Positions 18,602 through 29,873 of a DNA stretch of 64,000 nt are shown one piece after another. Origin of the DNA: Pseudomonas syringae CC1557. Lineage in GTDB: Bacteria; Pseudomonadota; Gammaproteobacteria; Pseudomonadales; Pseudomonadaceae. The DNA is taken from assembly GCF_000452705.1 (NCBI RefSeq), contig NZ_CP007014.1, positions 4,866,501 through 4,930,500 of the forward strand, in the 5' to 3' direction. Every line of letters starts with the position of its first letter. Within the stretch, counting starts at the first letter, position 1. A program made the position numbers and the translations under genes. The notes beneath the pieces were generated by a model, which saw only the letters and a list, made by a program, of their open reading frames with translations, was not told where the DNA came from and did not search any database.

Positions 18602-19717
18602 ATGCTCCGGCACCGCCTCGCCCTGCTCACTTTTGCCTGTGTTCTACCGATCGCACTGACCGCCTGCAGCGAAAAGACGCAATCGGACCCGCGCACCGAA
18701 TCGCCTTTGGTGCGCGTCGCAACCCTCAAAGAGGCTGTCGTAGCACCCCGCGCCTTCACCGGGACTGTGGCGGCGAGAGTGCAAAGCGATCTGGGCTTCA
18801 GGGTTTCCGGCAAGGTACTGGAGCGATTTGTCGACACTGGGCAAGCCGTAAAACGCGGGCAACCGCTGATGCGTATCGATCCTGCAGACCTGAAACTGGC
18901 TGCCCAGGCGCAACGCGAGGCAGTGACTGCCGCCAGAGCGCAGGCCAGGCAGACGGCGGATGATGAGGCGCGCTACCGAAACCTGCGCAGCAGCGGCGCA
19001 ATATCGGCTTCAAACTACGACCAGATCAAAGCCGCAGCCGACTCGGCCAAGGCTCGACTCAGCGCCGCCGAAGCGCAGGCAGAAGTTGCTTTCAATGCGA
19101 CCCGTTATGCAGAACTCATCGCGGATGCCGACGGTATCGTCATGGAAACCCTCGTTGAACCTGGCCAGGTCGTCAGCGCCGGACAAGTGGTAGTGCGGGT
19201 TGCACATGCAGGGCCTCGTGAAGCCGTCATTCAGCTCCCGGAGAACCTGCGACCGCGCATAGGTTCTGCCGCGCAAGCCACGCTGTTCGGCAATCAGGAC
19301 CTCAACACCAGCGCTCGGCTGCGACAGCTCTCGGACGTTGCAGACCGCCAGACCCGCACCTTCGAGGCGCGTTATGTGCTGGAAGGCGATATGGCCAATG
19401 CGCCGCTGGGCACCACCATCACCGTGAAAATTCCAGGCACAGACGCCTTCGGACAGGACGTTTTCCAGGTACCGATCAGCGCCTTGTACGACGCGGGCAA
19501 GGGACCGGGCATCTGGGTCATCAAAGGCGAGTCGGCGCAGGCTTACTGGACGCCGGTAACCGTCCGCCACCTTGATGACGAGCACGCTTTTATCAGCACC
19601 CAGCTCAGCCCCGGCGTGCCGATAGTCGCCCTGGGCGCACACCTGCTGCATGACGCCCAGCCCGTAAGAGTGATCGCGCCAGCGGCGGCCAGCGTGGCCG
19701 AGAGTGCGCAACCATGA
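18602..19717 (+). CDS. RND efflux periplasmic adaptor (membrane fusion) lipoprotein
   Basis: A 371-aa membrane fusion protein that would link an inner-membrane RND pump to an outer-membrane TolC-like channel. The signal peptide ends in a lipobox (LPIALTAC, Cys22). It is followed by the lipoyl/barrel-sandwich half (GFRVSGKVLERFVDTGQAVKRGQPLMRID), a helical hairpin (about 95-165), the returning lipoyl half (DADGIVMETLVEPGQVVSAGQ), and beta-barrel and membrane-proximal parts. The stop overlaps the pump start (ATGA). The outer-membrane partner is not encoded here, so a shared TolC/OpmH-type channel would be used. Any effect on the cell depends on whether the pump gene is really broken. Confidence 0.95.
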   Translation: MLRHRLALLTFACVLPIALTACSEKTQSDPRTESPLVRVATLKEAVVAPRAFTGTVAARVQSDLGFRVSGKVLERFVDTGQAVKRGQPLMRIDPADLKLAAQAQREAVTAARAQARQTADDEARYRNLRSSGAISASNYDQIKAAADSAKARLSAAEAQAEVAFNATRYAELIADADGIVMETLVEPGQVVSAGQVVVRVAHAGPREAVIQLPENLRPRIGSAAQATLFGNQDLNTSARLRQLSDVADRQTRTFEARYVLEGDMANAPLGTTITVKIPGTDAFGQDVFQVPISALYDAGKGPGIWVIKGESAQAYWTPVTVRHLDDEHAFISTQLSPGVPIVALGAHLLHDAQPVRVIAPAAASVAESAQP

Positions 19718-22700
19718 GCGGTGATCGTTTCAACCTGTCGGCACTGGCGGTGCGTGAGCGCTCGATCACCCTGTTTCTGATCTGCCTGATTTCATTGGCC
19801 GGAATCATTGCGTTTTTCAAACTGGGTCGCGCTGAAGACCCGCCTTCACGGTCAAGGTGATGACCGTGGTGTCGGTCTGGCCCGGCGCAACTGCGCAGGA
19901 GATGCAAGACCAGGTCGCGGAAAAGATCGAAAAACGCCTGCAGGAACTGCGCTGGTACGACCGTACCGAAACCTACACCCGACCGGGTATGGCGTTCACA
20001 ACCCTGACCTTGCTCGACAGCACGCCGCCCTCACAGGTCCCGGATGAGTTCTATCAGGCGCGCAAGAAAATCAGTGACGAGGCCATGACACTCCCATCCG
20101 GAGTCATCGGGCCGATGGTCAACGATGAATACTCTGATGTCACTTTTGCACTGTTCGCGCTGAAGGCCAAAGGCGAGCCACAGCGCGTGCTGGTCCGGGA
20201 CGCCGAATCTCTGCGCCAACGCTTGCTGCATGTGTCAGGCGTGAAGAAAGTCAATATCGTCGGCGAGCAGCCGGAACGGATTTACGTTGAGTTCTCGCAT
20301 GAGCGACTGGCAACGCTGGGGATCAGCCCTCAGGACGTATTCACCGCACTGAACAACCAGAATGCGCTGACTGCGGCAGGCTCGGTTGAAACCCGTGGGC
20401 CGCAGGTGTTCATTCGGTTGGATGGCGCGTTCGATGAGTTGCAGAAAATCCGCGACACACCGGTCGTGGCGCAGGGCCGCACGCTGAAGCTGGCGGACAT
20501 CGCAACGGTCAAACGCGGTTACGAAGACCCGGCGACGTTCATGATTCGCAGTGGCGGCGAACCCGCGCTGCTGCTGGGTATTGTCATGCGTGACGGCTGG
20601 AACGGCCTGGACCTGGGCAAGGCACTGGATCGAGAAGTCGGCGCGATCAACGCCGAGCTGCCACTAGGCATGAGCCTGAATAAAGTCACCGATCAGGCCG
20701 TCAACATAAGCTCGTCGGTCGACGAGTTCATGATCAAGTTCTTCGTCGCCCTGCTGGTGGTCATGCTGGTCTGCTTCATCAGCATGGGCTGGCGTGTCGG
20801 CGTGGTGGTCGCTGCCGCCGTACCGCTGACCCTGGCGATGGTCTTCGTGATCATGGCCATGAGCGGCAAGAATTTTGACCGCATCACACTGGGCTCGCTG
20901 ATCCTGGCCCTAGGACTGTTGGTCGACGACGCGATCATTGCCATCGAAATGACGGTGGTGAAAATGGAAGAAGGTTATGACCGCATCGCCGCGTCTGCCT
21001 ACGCCTGGAGCCACACCGCCGCCCCCATGTTATCCGGCACGCTGGTCACCGCCGTCGGCTTTATGCCCAACGGCTTCGCACGTTCCACTGCGGGCGAATA
21101 CACCAGCAACATGTTCTGGATCGTGGGCATTGCACTGATTGCCTCGTGGGTCGTCGCCGTTTATTTCACACCGTATCTGGGCGTCAAGCTGCTGCCTGAC
21201 GTGAAGCAGGTCGAAGGCGGGCACGCAGCGCTTTACGACACACCGCGCTACAACCGTTTCCGCCGGATTCTAGCCAGGATCATCGCTGGCAAATGGATGG
21301 TCGCAGGTTCGGTCATCGGGCTTTTTGTGCTGGCCGTGCTGGGCATGGGGCTGGTCAAGAAGCAGTTTTTCCCGGTGTCTGATCGCCCTGAAGTACTGGT
21401 CGAAGTGCAGATGCCTTACGGCACATCAATCGCGCAAACCAGTGCCGCCGCCACAAAAGTGGAAAACTGGCTGGCCGAGCAGGCCGAAGCTACCATCGTC
21501 ACCGCCTACATCGGCCAGGGTGCGCCACGTTTCTACATGGCGATGGGCCCGGAATTGCCTGACCCGTCATTCGCCAAGATCGTGGTCCGCACTGACAGCC
21601 AGGAACAACGCGAAACGCTGAAACACCGATTGCGCCAGGCGATCTCCGAAGGCTTGGCGGCGGAAGCGCGTGTGCGGGTCACACAGTTGGTATTCGGCCC
21701 GTATTCAGCATTCCCTGTTGCCTATCGTGTCAGCGGCCAGGACCCGGACATGCTGCGTAGCATTGCTTCGCAGGTGCAGCAGGTCATGACCGCCAGCCCG
21801 ATGATGCGCACGGTCAATACCGACTGGGGCAGCCGCACACCGACTTTGCATTTCACCCTGCAACAGGACCGCATGCAGGCCATCGGCTTGAGCTCCAGCC
21901 AGGTCGCGCAACAGCTGCAGTTCCTTCTGACGGGCCTGCCCGTTACTGCGGTGCGTGAGGACATTCGCACGGTGCAGGTGATCGCCCGCTCAGCTGGAGA
22001 CACGCGCCTCGATCCGGCGAAAATAATGGACTTCACCCTCGCAGGCGCCGACGGGCAGCGTATTCCGCTGTCGCAGGTGGGGAGCGTCGACGTGCGCATG
22101 GAAGAGCCGGTAATGCGACGTCGTGACCGCGTGCCGACCATCACAGTGCGCGGCGACATCGCCGACGGCCTGCAACCACCCGATGTGTCGACAGCCATCA
22201 CCCGGCAGTTGCAGCCAATAATCGACACCTTGCCCAGTGGCTACCGGATTACGCAGGCAGGCTCAATCGAAGAGTCCGGCAAGGCGATGGACGCGATGCT
22301 GCCGCTGTTCCCCATCATGCTGGCGGTGACGCTGATCATCATCATTCTGCAAGTGCGCTCGATATCGGCCATGGTCATGGTGTTCCTGACCAGCCCGTTG
22401 GGACTCATCGGAGTGGTGCCTACGCTGATTCTTTTTCAGCAACCGTTCGGCATCAATGCACTGGTCGGGCTGATCGCCCTGTCGGGCATTCTGATGCGCA
22501 ACACGCTGATTCTGATCGGCCAGATTCATCATAACGAGCAGGCAGGGCTTGATCCGTTTCAGGCGGTGGTCGAGGCAACCGTACAACGTGCGCGCCCCGT
22601 GATACTGACGGCGCTGGCGGCCATTCTGGCCTTCATCCCGCTCACCCATTCGGTGTTCTGGGGCACGCTCGCCTACACGCTGATCGGCGGCACCTTCGCG

Positions 22701-22802
22701 GGTACGGTACTGACACTGGTGTTCTTGCCCGCCATGTATTCGATCTGGTTCAGGATCAGGGCGCAGGGTAACAACAGGCCGATGACTGTACAGTCTGAGT
22801 GA
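19714..22802 (+). pseudogene. RND efflux pump, disrupted by a one-base deletion
   Basis: Inner-membrane RND transporter of the AcrB/TriC type, about 1029 aa if restored. The start at 19714 overlaps the adaptor gene and reads MSGDRFNLSALAVRERSITL, then a first membrane helix, then GRAEDP. After 19842 the frame shifts: CCG CCT TCA CGG TCA AGG TGA stops, while restoring one G gives PAFTVKVMTVVSVWPGATAQEM, which continues in the 981-aa frame from 19857. The span is 3089 nt, one short of a multiple of three. The rest is intact, including the proton-relay aspartates in GLLVDDAIIAIEM and the second set of membrane helices. Either a real recent loss or a sequencing error. Confidence 0.88.
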
Positions 22803-22812
22803 ATGCAGTCAG

Positions 22813-23917
22813 TCAGAAATGCAGGCGGCCTGCCGGTGCGTAAGGCGCTGGGTCAATGATGGGCTTGCGGTCCAGCAGCAAGTCGGTGAGCAATTGGCAC
22901 GACGCAGGGGCCAGTACCAACCCGTTGCGGTAGTGACCGCAGTTCAGCCAAAGCCCTTCGAAACCGGCAAGCGGCCCGATAAAGGGGATGCCTTCGGGTG
23001 AGCCTGGACGCAGCCCGGCCCACTGGGCGATGGGTTCGGCATTGGTCAGTTCTGGTAGCAACTCAATGGCCGATGCCCTCAAGCTTTCCAGAGCAGCCTG
23101 CGTGGTGGTCTTGTCGAACCCTTCGTGTTCCAGCGTACTGCCGATCAGGATATGCCCGTCACGACGCGGGATTGCATAACGCCCTTTCGCCAGCACCATG
23201 CTCGACAGAAAATCCGATGCGCATTTGTAGAGGATCATCTGACCTTTTACCGGCTCGACCGGCAGGTCCACGCCGAGAGTCTTGAGCAGCTCACCGCTCC
23301 AGGCGCCTGCAGTGAGAATCACCCGATCCCCGATGACAGCACCTGACGGTGTGTTAACGCCTGAAACCCTGCTGCCTTCACGCACAAAGCCGCTGACTTC
23401 GCACTGCTCCGCGAATCTCGACATTGGGCATCGCCAGCAAGGCCGCCTTAAGCGATTTGACCAGCCGGGGGTTGCGCACATTGGCCACATTGGCCATGTA
23501 GATCGCCCGTGAGTACCCCTCCCCCAGCACCGGCACGGCATCATGCACAGCCGAGATATCGACACTGCTCAAGGGCCGCTTTTCGCGGGCAGCCCACTCA
23601 AGCGCGGCCTGTTCGTCATCGAGGTCGAGCCAGTACAGGCCGGTGGTATGAACTTCGGGATCGACGCCGGTCTGCGCGAACAAGCGCTCACCGAGGAGCG
23701 GATAGAAGTCCTGCGACCAGTGCGCCAACGCGGTGACCGCCGGGCTGTAGCGCCATGGATAAAGCGGCGAAACGATCCCGCCACCGGCCCATGAAGATTC
23801 CTGGCCGACGGCGGAGCGATCAAGCAATACGACGTTGACCTGTTCGGAAGCGAGATTGAAGGCGGTCAGCAGACCTATGACTCCACCGCCGACGATGACT
23901 ACTTTCTGCTTGGACAT
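22813..23917 (-). pseudogene. thiO: glycine oxidase ThiO, disrupted by a one-base insertion
   Basis: FAD-dependent glycine/D-amino-acid oxidase of about 367 aa that supplies iminoglycine for the thiazole of thiamine. The N-terminal frame starts MSKQKVVIVGGGVIGLLTAFNLA (FAD GxGxxG motif) and runs to LLAMPNVEIR; it then shifts at an extra C within 23409-23410 (plus strand). Removing one base continues the protein as EQCEVSGFVREGSRVSGV in the other frame, through TAGAWSGELL and the C-terminal GLRPGSPEGIPFIGP and GHYRNGLVLAPA blocks. The span of 1105 nt is one over a multiple of three. The gene holds the same place between pilR and the minor pilins as PA4548 of PAO1. Real mutation or sequencing error cannot be separated here. 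Confidence 0.88.
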
Positions 23918-23943
23918 CTTGCTCTCGGGACAGGAAAACGGTT

Positions 23944-24348
23944 TCAGCGGCCCCAACAGTCTTTCGGGGTCACGCCGGCTGTGGCGCCTGGATTGGTGCG
24001 CGCTCCGGTGTTGGTGATCACGAAGCTGCCGCACTTGTCGCCAGCCATCATCGAGCCCGGGATGGGGTCGGCTGTCAGGGTGAAATCGGTGGCGTTTAGG
24101 ACCGGCGTAATTTTGTAGTACGTATTGGCAGCCACCACCGTCGCCCCGGCGTAGCTAGCCGGACTGATTCTAGAATAATAGCGCTCCAGCGCCTGCGTTT
24201 GCTCCGACAGCAGACTGGCGATAGCCGAACGCTGAGTGCGTTTTACGTACTCGGTGTAACTGGGATAAGCGATGGCGGCCAGAATACCGACAATCGCCAC
24301 GACGATCATGAGTTCGATCAACGTAAAGCCCCTGGATGTCGCGCGCAT
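23944..24348 (-). CDS. pilE: minor type IV pilin PilE
   Basis: A 134-aa minor pilin that helps prime pilus assembly. The type III signal is a short basic leader, then [29 protein letters not shown] with Glu at position 5 of the mature chain. Two cysteines near the end (DKCGSF and KDCWGR) would form the D-loop disulfide. The ATG at 24348 has AGGGA 8 nt before it; an upstream start at 24378 would lie within pilY1 and add an unneeded leader. It is last in the minus-strand operon fimT-pilV-pilW-pilX-pilY1-pilE. There is only an 11-nt gap after pilY1, so no pilY2 is present. Confidence 0.95.
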   Translation of the reverse strand: MRATSRGFTLIELMIVVAIVGILAAIAYPSYTEYVKRTQRSAIASLLSEQTQALERYYSRISPASYAGATVVAANTYYKITPVLNATDFTLTADPIPGSMMAGDKCGSFVITNTGARTNPGATAGVTPKDCWGR

Positions 24349-24359
24349 GATTAGTTTCC

Positions 24360-27300
24360 CTATTGGATTTGTCGCCACATGATGCGTTGAAAGACCGTCG
24401 CAGATAAGGGCTCTATAAAACCGAAGATATTTCCTTTGCTGTCCGTTACATAGGTCACTGCATTGGAGGACGAAGAAACCACCGAAGCCAGATTTGGAAT
24501 ACCCGCGCCAAAACCGATGCCAGACACCAATATATCGCTGGTGGTGATGTCACCGTCCCCATTGGTATCAAGGAAGCGATAAGTGAGCATACTGCCGGTT
24601 ATCGGTTCCAGCTCTAACAGTCGACCTGTCCCCGTACTTTCGCAGGGATCAGTTGAGTTTACCGCCGCTGTAGTGAACGCAATTCGCCCCCTGATGGTTT
24701 GTGCCGGGAAGATAATTCGTTCACCCACATATGGCGCGCCTGTAGAGAGCGGCAAATACCAGCCTTTCTGGCTCGTCCAATCCACTTTATTCGACCTGGA
24801 GGTAAAATAGGTTGCTCCAGATCCGGTCGTACTCGAAACGATCTGCTGGGCCTGCAGGTTACCCTCTACGATACCTCCAACTCCTCCGTCTGCATCCCAT
24901 ATGGCATAGAAATCCTGTAGCGCAGTTGTCTGCTTGTCGGCCGTTTCAAGAAACTTGCCGGTCCCGAAATAGATAAGCTTTCCGTTAAGAGGGTGGTCCA
25001 GAATATAGGGCTGTACGGTAATCGGCTGGCCCGCGCCTCGTGGCGCAGTAAACAAAGGCGATCCACTGAATGCAACCTTCCAGCCGCTGGCAGCATTAGA
25101 GCTCAAATCAAACTTCCACATGCGCCCTTTCAGGTCGCCTGCGTAAGCCGCCTGAACCACGTTCTGCGAGTTCACGCGCAGCTTTACCGATGACAGCCCG
25201 TTATCCGTTTCGCTGCCAATGGCCGGAGTAGGGATTTCAGCGATCAGCGCTCCCGTCGACGCATTCAGCACGAAAAGAGAGGCTCGGCCGGTAAAGCTGC
25301 CGTAACCATTGCCGACCACGACTATCCCGGTGCCGTCATTCATTCGGGCGGCCTCAGGCCTGGAGTAGGTGTACCCCAGATTATTGAATTTGTTGTTGGT
25401 GTTAGAGGTGTCAGGCGCTTTGACTTCCCAAAGAGCACCTACGTTATTGGTTGTGCCCTCAAACAGCCTGATAGCAAAGAACGCCTTGCCGCCGGCGCCC
25501 AGTCCGCTTGCAGCGACTGTGCGCCACGTAGCACCGCTGCCATTCTGGGTATCAAATACAGCTATCTGCCCGTCTGCTGTAAATTTATGCACCCCTGCCC
25601 CATAGTTGCTTGCTGCGATAGTGGCCAGCGAGTTCAGCGCCGTCGATGGCATATAGCCGTAAGTGCGCTTGCCTGTGCCGGGAGTAATCACGTTAAAGAA
25701 ACCGTCGTTGGCATTGACCAGCAGGCTTGAGCTCATGTTGTTGGCCTTGATGGTCAGATAATCAGAGTAGGACGTGCCGGTGCCGTAATCTGTGGACGTC
25801 TTCTCCGAAGGGCTCGTAACCAGCAGATTGGTATTGATCAAATCGCCCAGCACTCGCGTGCGAGTTCGCAACGCCGCATTTGCAGTGCCTTTGGCCCAGG
25901 CGATCATTTGCGAACCGTTCACGCCATTAGGCAACGTAGCAGTAAATGCAGTTTGCTGGGCAGGAGACAGGGCAGTGAAATTCAGCGCAATGACCGCAGA
26001 CGATAACGTATTCCAGCTTTCGTAGGTCGGCGGAGGGGTAGAGCTCGCTAATATCGTTGTGTCGGAAGACCAGGCGAGAGCACCTGTAGCCCCGGTGCTG
26101 GCATCCAGCTTGAAGGCATTTACCGTGCCGTGCCAGTCAGTCGGGTCATACAGCGTCTGGAAGAAAAGCGTGCCCGACGCCAAGGACGAGGAGTTCGATG
26201 ACGCACCTCCGCCAGAACCCGCCTTCGCGTAAATATCACTCAACGCAAGGTTCAATGCAGCGTTCAAACCAGCACTATCGTTGGTCTGAAAATACTTTCC
26301 ATGCCCATGGTTGTCGTCTGCAGCATCAATCAGCATCTGGTTCGATGCTGTGAAACCGATGGTGTAGGTACTCAGGTTTTGCTTGGTGAAACCTGCGTTA
26401 TCCCAACTTTTACCAGTCAGGTCACCGCCTGGATTCACAGCGTCGCGTCGCAGGTCAATGTCGTAAGCGAATTTGGCCAGATCGTCCAGATACAGCGTGT
26501 CACCCTCACCATCACCCGACAGATTGTCTCCATCGTTGGCCGCATTAAGATCCCAGTTGGGTAGCGAACGAGTGGTATTCAGAACATCGTCTGGGTCGTT
26601 GGTCGGGAAGGTTCGATCGTAGGTTGGCAAGCCATCGGTAACCACGACACCGTAGTTTTTCTGGCAACGGTATTGAATCGGACTCACATAGTTCGAACCG
26701 TTCTGATAGTACGGTGACATGCCGCGAAAATACCGCGTGATCTCATAATAGGTCTCAGCCAGCGGGGTGTTGGCTGTCGGGTTCAGGTCGGCAATGGCCT
26801 GCTTGAGGGCCGTAATATTGTCATTAGCCTGGGCCTGAGTGACGCCATTGGTGGTGCCTGCCACCGGGGATAGATCGGTGACGACTCTTGCAATCTTGCC
26901 ACCTGGTCCGAGGTCGAAATTATTCGGATCGTTGAACGTGGCAAGCCCGATTCTTAGCGACGTATTGTTGGTCACCAGATTGGTTGCTACGGTTTTGGCA
27001 ACGTTCATCCGGTAATCGTTGGGGATGACACCAGTAAGGTAGTTGCGAACTCCGAAGTTAGGCTGGACCAGATCGATCAGATAGGACAGGTAATTGGCGG
27101 TATAACGCGTTAGCCCGCCTCCGGCAGGATCAGGAAGGGCGAGGCAGTATCGAATATTACCGCGAAAAACGGGACGCCCTCCCGACGGGCAAAGCAGCGA
27201 CAGATCGAAAATACTGATGCCGTTGATATCTCCCAACGACAACGTATCGTCTCCCGAGATCGTGCTCGCAAAAGGACAGACAACGGTGATGAAACCACTT

Positions 27301-27548
27301 ATACATTGAGTGGAGTAATAAGTGATGTCCGACCGCTTAATCGTCGGATCGAACCCTGCCGCCCAGATGATGTTGTACATACTCCCGGAGTTATCCACGA
27401 GCAGCATCAGATTCGGCGCCACCGCCGATGCACTGAGCAATGGCACCTGCGCGGGGGTAAACGCGTAAACCGGCGTCGTCATGTACAACGCAAACAATGC
27501 GCCGTAAATGTACCTCAATGCACCACGCAGCACCTTAACAGTTGGCAT
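24360..27548 (-). CDS. pilY1: pilus-associated adhesin PilY1
   Basis: A 1062-aa secreted protein of the type IV pilus tip, needed for pilus extension, adhesion and surface sensing. It has a Sec signal ([14 protein letters not shown]), an N-terminal von Willebrand A-like part with a MIDAS-type DNSGSM (about residue 53), and the C-terminal beta-propeller PilC/PilY1 domain. Near the end is an EF-hand-like calcium loop, [12 protein letters not shown], matching the calcium-controlled extension/retraction role known for PilY1. The ATG at 27548 overlaps the end of pilX by 14 nt and has GGAGAG just before it; the longer frame to 27599 adds residues that hide the signal peptide. Length is slightly below the 1161 aa of P. 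aeruginosa. Confidence 0.96.
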   Translation of the reverse strand: MPTVKVLRGALRYIYGALFALYMTTPVYAFTPAQVPLLSASAVAPNLMLLVDNSGSMYNIIWAAGFDPTIKRSDITYYSTQCISGFITVVCPFASTISGDDTLSLGDINGISIFDLSLLCPSGGRPVFRGNIRYCLALPDPAGGGLTRYTANYLSYLIDLVQPNFGVRNYLTGVIPNDYRMNVAKTVATNLVTNNTSLRIGLATFNDPNNFDLGPGGKIARVVTDLSPVAGTTNGVTQAQANDNITALKQAIADLNPTANTPLAETYYEITRYFRGMSPYYQNGSNYVSPIQYRCQKNYGVVVTDGLPTYDRTFPTNDPDDVLNTTRSLPNWDLNAANDGDNLSGDGEGDTLYLDDLAKFAYDIDLRRDAVNPGGDLTGKSWDNAGFTKQNLSTYTIGFTASNQMLIDAADDNHGHGKYFQTNDSAGLNAALNLALSDIYAKAGSGGGASSNSSSLASGTLFFQTLYDPTDWHGTVNAFKLDASTGATGALAWSSDTTILASSTPPPTYESWNTLSSAVIALNFTALSPAQQTAFTATLPNGVNGSQMIAWAKGTANAALRTRTRVLGDLINTNLLVTSPSEKTSTDYGTGTSYSDYLTIKANNMSSSLLVNANDGFFNVITPGTGKRTYGYMPSTALNSLATIAASNYGAGVHKFTADGQIAVFDTQNGSGATWRTVAASGLGAGGKAFFAIRLFEGTTNNVGALWEVKAPDTSNTNNKFNNLGYTYSRPEAARMNDGTGIVVVGNGYGSFTGRASLFVLNASTGALIAEIPTPAIGSETDNGLSSVKLRVNSQNVVQAAYAGDLKGRMWKFDLSSNAASGWKVAFSGSPLFTAPRGAGQPITVQPYILDHPLNGKLIYFGTGKFLETADKQTTALQDFYAIWDADGGVGGIVEGNLQAQQIVSSTTGSGATYFTSRSNKVDWTSQKGWYLPLSTGAPYVGERIIFPAQTIRGRIAFTTAAVNSTDPCESTGTGRLLELEPITGSMLTYRFLDTNGDGDITTSDILVSGIGFGAGIPNLASVVSSSSNAVTYVTDSKGNIFGFIEPLSATVFQRIMWRQIQ

Positions 27549-28038
27549 AAATGCTCTCCAGCACCGTGCGCGGGGCGGTCTGACTGGAAACGGGAGCAAC
27601 AGCAGTTACCCGATAAAGCGTCGCGGCACTTGAAGTTTTACACTTTACCGGCGTCATCGTAGTGCCCAGATTCTGAATGGCATACACCCCGCCGCCCGCC
27701 GCTTCAAACCACGTCACACCGGCGCTACCTGCACCTTTGCCTTGCACCGTATTGAAGTCGGTAGGTGGCGCACAATTGGCTTGAGAGCACACAGCCATTG
27801 AGAAACCCGCCTTTTTAATCTCCGACTCCCCAAGGCGCAACGCCGCTTCAGCCATTTGAAAGGATTGGTTACGGACCATTACGCTGCCCGCCATCTTCTC
27901 CTGCAACGTGGCGTTCTGCATCGATGAAATACCCAGCAGCGTCAGCAGCAGCAGGAATACCAGACTGACCAGCAACACCATGCCGCGCTGTCGGGCAGCG
28001 AAGGCATGGGGCACATTAAGGCGCACGATCTTGTTCAT
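27535..28038 (-). CDS. pilX: minor type IV pilin PilX
   Basis: A 167-aa minor pilin. Class III leader ending RQRG, then MVLLVSLVFLLLLTLLGISSM. The usual Glu5 of pilins is replaced by Val, as is normal for PilX/GspK-type subunits that sit at the pilus tip. The C-terminal half has two cysteine pairs. The start is ATG at 28038; an in-frame TTG at 28053, overlapping the pilW stop, is possible. It is fourth in the pilin operon and overlaps pilY1. Confidence 0.92.
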   Translation of the reverse strand: MNKIVRLNVPHAFAARQRGMVLLVSLVFLLLLTLLGISSMQNATLQEKMAGSVMVRNQSFQMAEAALRLGESEIKKAGFSMAVCSQANCAPPTDFNTVQGKGAGSAGVTWFEAAGGGVYAIQNLGTTMTPVKCKTSSAATLYRVTAVAPVSSQTAPRTVLESIYANC

Positions 28039-28049
28039 GTTCGGCCTGT

Positions 28050-28754
28050 TCAAAAGCGGTTACGCAAATAGGCGACGACGCTGTACTGCTGAGTATTGAC
28101 GCGTCCATCCGGGTCCTTCAGCGTCAAGAGGATGCGGACGCTGCGTATATCGCCGGCATTGGCTTCGGTAATGGTCCGGGTGTAAGTCATCGGATTGCCC
28201 ACCATGCCGAAGAGAAAATCCAGTCCGACCACGTTCTGTAGCAGCGGCTCTGGCTTACCACCCGTGGTGGCCTGGATAGTCAGGTCTGTGCCGCTCAGTG
28301 TGTAAACCAGTTGCCGCAAGGGAAACGCGGTTTGCCCGGCAGTTGGAGCACGCGCACCGGCATATAGCTGGAGCGTTGATTGGCAATCCGAAATGATCGT
28401 CCAGGTGGGCGAGCCTCCTGTAGTGCCAATATCAGCAGTTATCAGCGTCAGTTTATTGTTCGCGTTATCCCACAGGATCGGGTTATCCATCGCTATGGGA
28501 TAGGTTATAGCTGGCGAAACAGGTATGTAACCACTGAAGCTAAGGCAGCCATACATACCGGTCATCCTGATTTCCTGTACCAGTTTGCTCAAGATGAAAC
28601 GGGCATCTTCCTGCATGCGCGCGGCAGCGTTCTGGCTCTGAAACGTGCCTCTGGAAGCGGTGAATATCTGGATGATGCCCAGGCTCACTACCAGCCCGAG
28701 CACCAGTGCCACCATGATTTCGACCAGTCCGAAGCCTCTGGAAGCTTTTCTCAT
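28050..28754 (-). CDS. pilW: minor type IV pilin PilW
   Basis: A 234-aa minor pilin with leader MRKASRG|FGLVEIMVALVLGLVVSLGIIQIF (Glu5 present). The extended C-terminal region (about 200 aa) is typical of PilW/GspJ-like subunits that bridge the tip complex. The start overlaps the pilV stop by 4 nt, which suggests translational coupling. Confidence 0.94.
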   Translation of the reverse strand: MRKASRGFGLVEIMVALVLGLVVSLGIIQIFTASRGTFQSQNAAARMQEDARFILSKLVQEIRMTGMYGCLSFSGYIPVSPAITYPIAMDNPILWDNANNKLTLITADIGTTGGSPTWTIISDCQSTLQLYAGARAPTAGQTAFPLRQLVYTLSGTDLTIQATTGGKPEPLLQNVVGLDFLFGMVGNPMTYTRTITEANAGDIRSVRILLTLKDPDGRVNTQQYSVVAYLRNRF

Positions 28755-29269
28755 GGGGAGACCCCGATGCGCGAGACTAGCTTGAAGCTTTGAGGTGGCG
28801 GCGTAACAGTCGCACTGCCTGTTGCCTGATTGCTCGCACCGGCGGCACGTGTGTCGCTCCAGCCAACGGTAATAGTCACCAACGTAGAGTCACTGACCAC
28901 AATGCTGCCCGTGCCGCTCGTGCTTGCAAAATTAATGATATTGGCTCTGAAATCAGACAGATCCTGATCTCTGGCCTTGTTCAGGTTGGCAACAGGGGCC
29001 AAATCCAGACTTGCCAAACCATAAGTCGCCAACACATTGCTGTTCGACCCATTGGCACTCGCATTACCATCAACGTTGGCGCGAATACGGTCCATCATGT
29101 CGTAGGCAATGAAGCTGGCCTGGCTGCTCATGGTCGAGCTGTCGGTGTATTTGAGCGCATTAAGCTGAATAGCCGCAGCCCCCAACAGCCCGATAGCCAG
29201 GATCAGTACCGAAACCAGTACCTCGATCAAGGTCATGCCGGTCTGGCGATGTCGGGTGTTGTAAAGCAT
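28751..29269 (-). CDS. pilV: minor type IV pilin PilV
   Basis: A 172-aa minor pilin with leader MLYNTRHRQTG|MTLIEVLVSVLILAIGLLGAAAIQ (Glu5 present), the pattern of PilV/GspI. The ATG at 29269 overlaps the fimT stop (TGATG) and has GGTGGA upstream. The longer frame to 29308 would start inside fimT and give an over-long leader. Confidence 0.94.
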   Translation of the reverse strand: MLYNTRHRQTGMTLIEVLVSVLILAIGLLGAAAIQLNALKYTDSSTMSSQASFIAYDMMDRIRANVDGNASANGSNSNVLATYGLASLDLAPVANLNKARDQDLSDFRANIINFASTSGTGSIVVSDSTLVTITVGWSDTRAAGASNQATGSATVTPPPQSFKLVSRIGVSP

Positions 29270-29742
29270 CAGCAGCTTCCACCGAGGACAATCCGCCCAG
29301 TCAGGCAAATACTCATGTTTTTAGTCGTGCTGCCTCGGGTGTAGGTCATGGTTACCGCCGAAGCCGGGGCTATAAGCCCGCCCAGATTATTGAAGTCAAA
29401 TGCCGCTACGTTAGGGTTCGATACCAGCGTCCCCCCGCCGCTCATAGCGGCAATGGTACGAAGCGCAGTAGGCGGCGTCTTGGTGTCGGAAGCCAGATAC
29501 ACCTGCAATTCGCCGGTCCAGGCGGTCCCGCTGGTCGGTGCAATTCGCACTGTCACTCCCCTGTTTATCGCCTCAAGTCGCGCATAGTTGAGCGCTCGCT
29601 GCAAATCGCTGAGTTCTGTGTCGGCTTTGTTGCTCTGGATGGAGCTGGTGAAATTCGGGATCGCGATAGCCGCCAGGATGCCCACCAGGGACACAGTGAC
29701 TAACAATTCGATGAGGCTGAATCCCTTGGCTATATGACGCAT
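29269..29742 (-). CDS. fimT: type IV pilin-like protein FimT, first gene of the minor pilin operon
   Basis: A 157-aa GspH/FimT-type pseudopilin. Leader [31 protein letters not shown], then the conserved LQRALNYARLEAINRGVTVRIAP block of FimT/FimU. In this family such subunits prime pilus assembly, and some FimT proteins bind DNA during natural transformation. Two cysteines lie in the last 15 residues. The ATG at 29742 has AGGAG 7 nt upstream. It heads the minus-strand operon. A second FimT/FimU-like gene is divergently oriented 131 nt away. Confidence 0.93.
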   Translation of the reverse strand: MRHIAKGFSLIELLVTVSLVGILAAIAIPNFTSSIQSNKADTELSDLQRALNYARLEAINRGVTVRIAPTSGTAWTGELQVYLASDTKTPPTALRTIAAMSGGGTLVSNPNVAAFDFNNLGGLIAPASAVTMTYTRGSTTKNMSICLTGRIVLGGSC

Positions 29743-29873
29743 TGAGTGTCTCCTAGACGTTATGACTATAAGGCAGCAACGCCGCAGGAAAATCCATAGC
29801 GAGACGTACGGTTGTTTTGCGACGACGAACGTCCGCAAGGTTCGGAAACGGCGTTTTCCAGGGAGGAAAGCAC

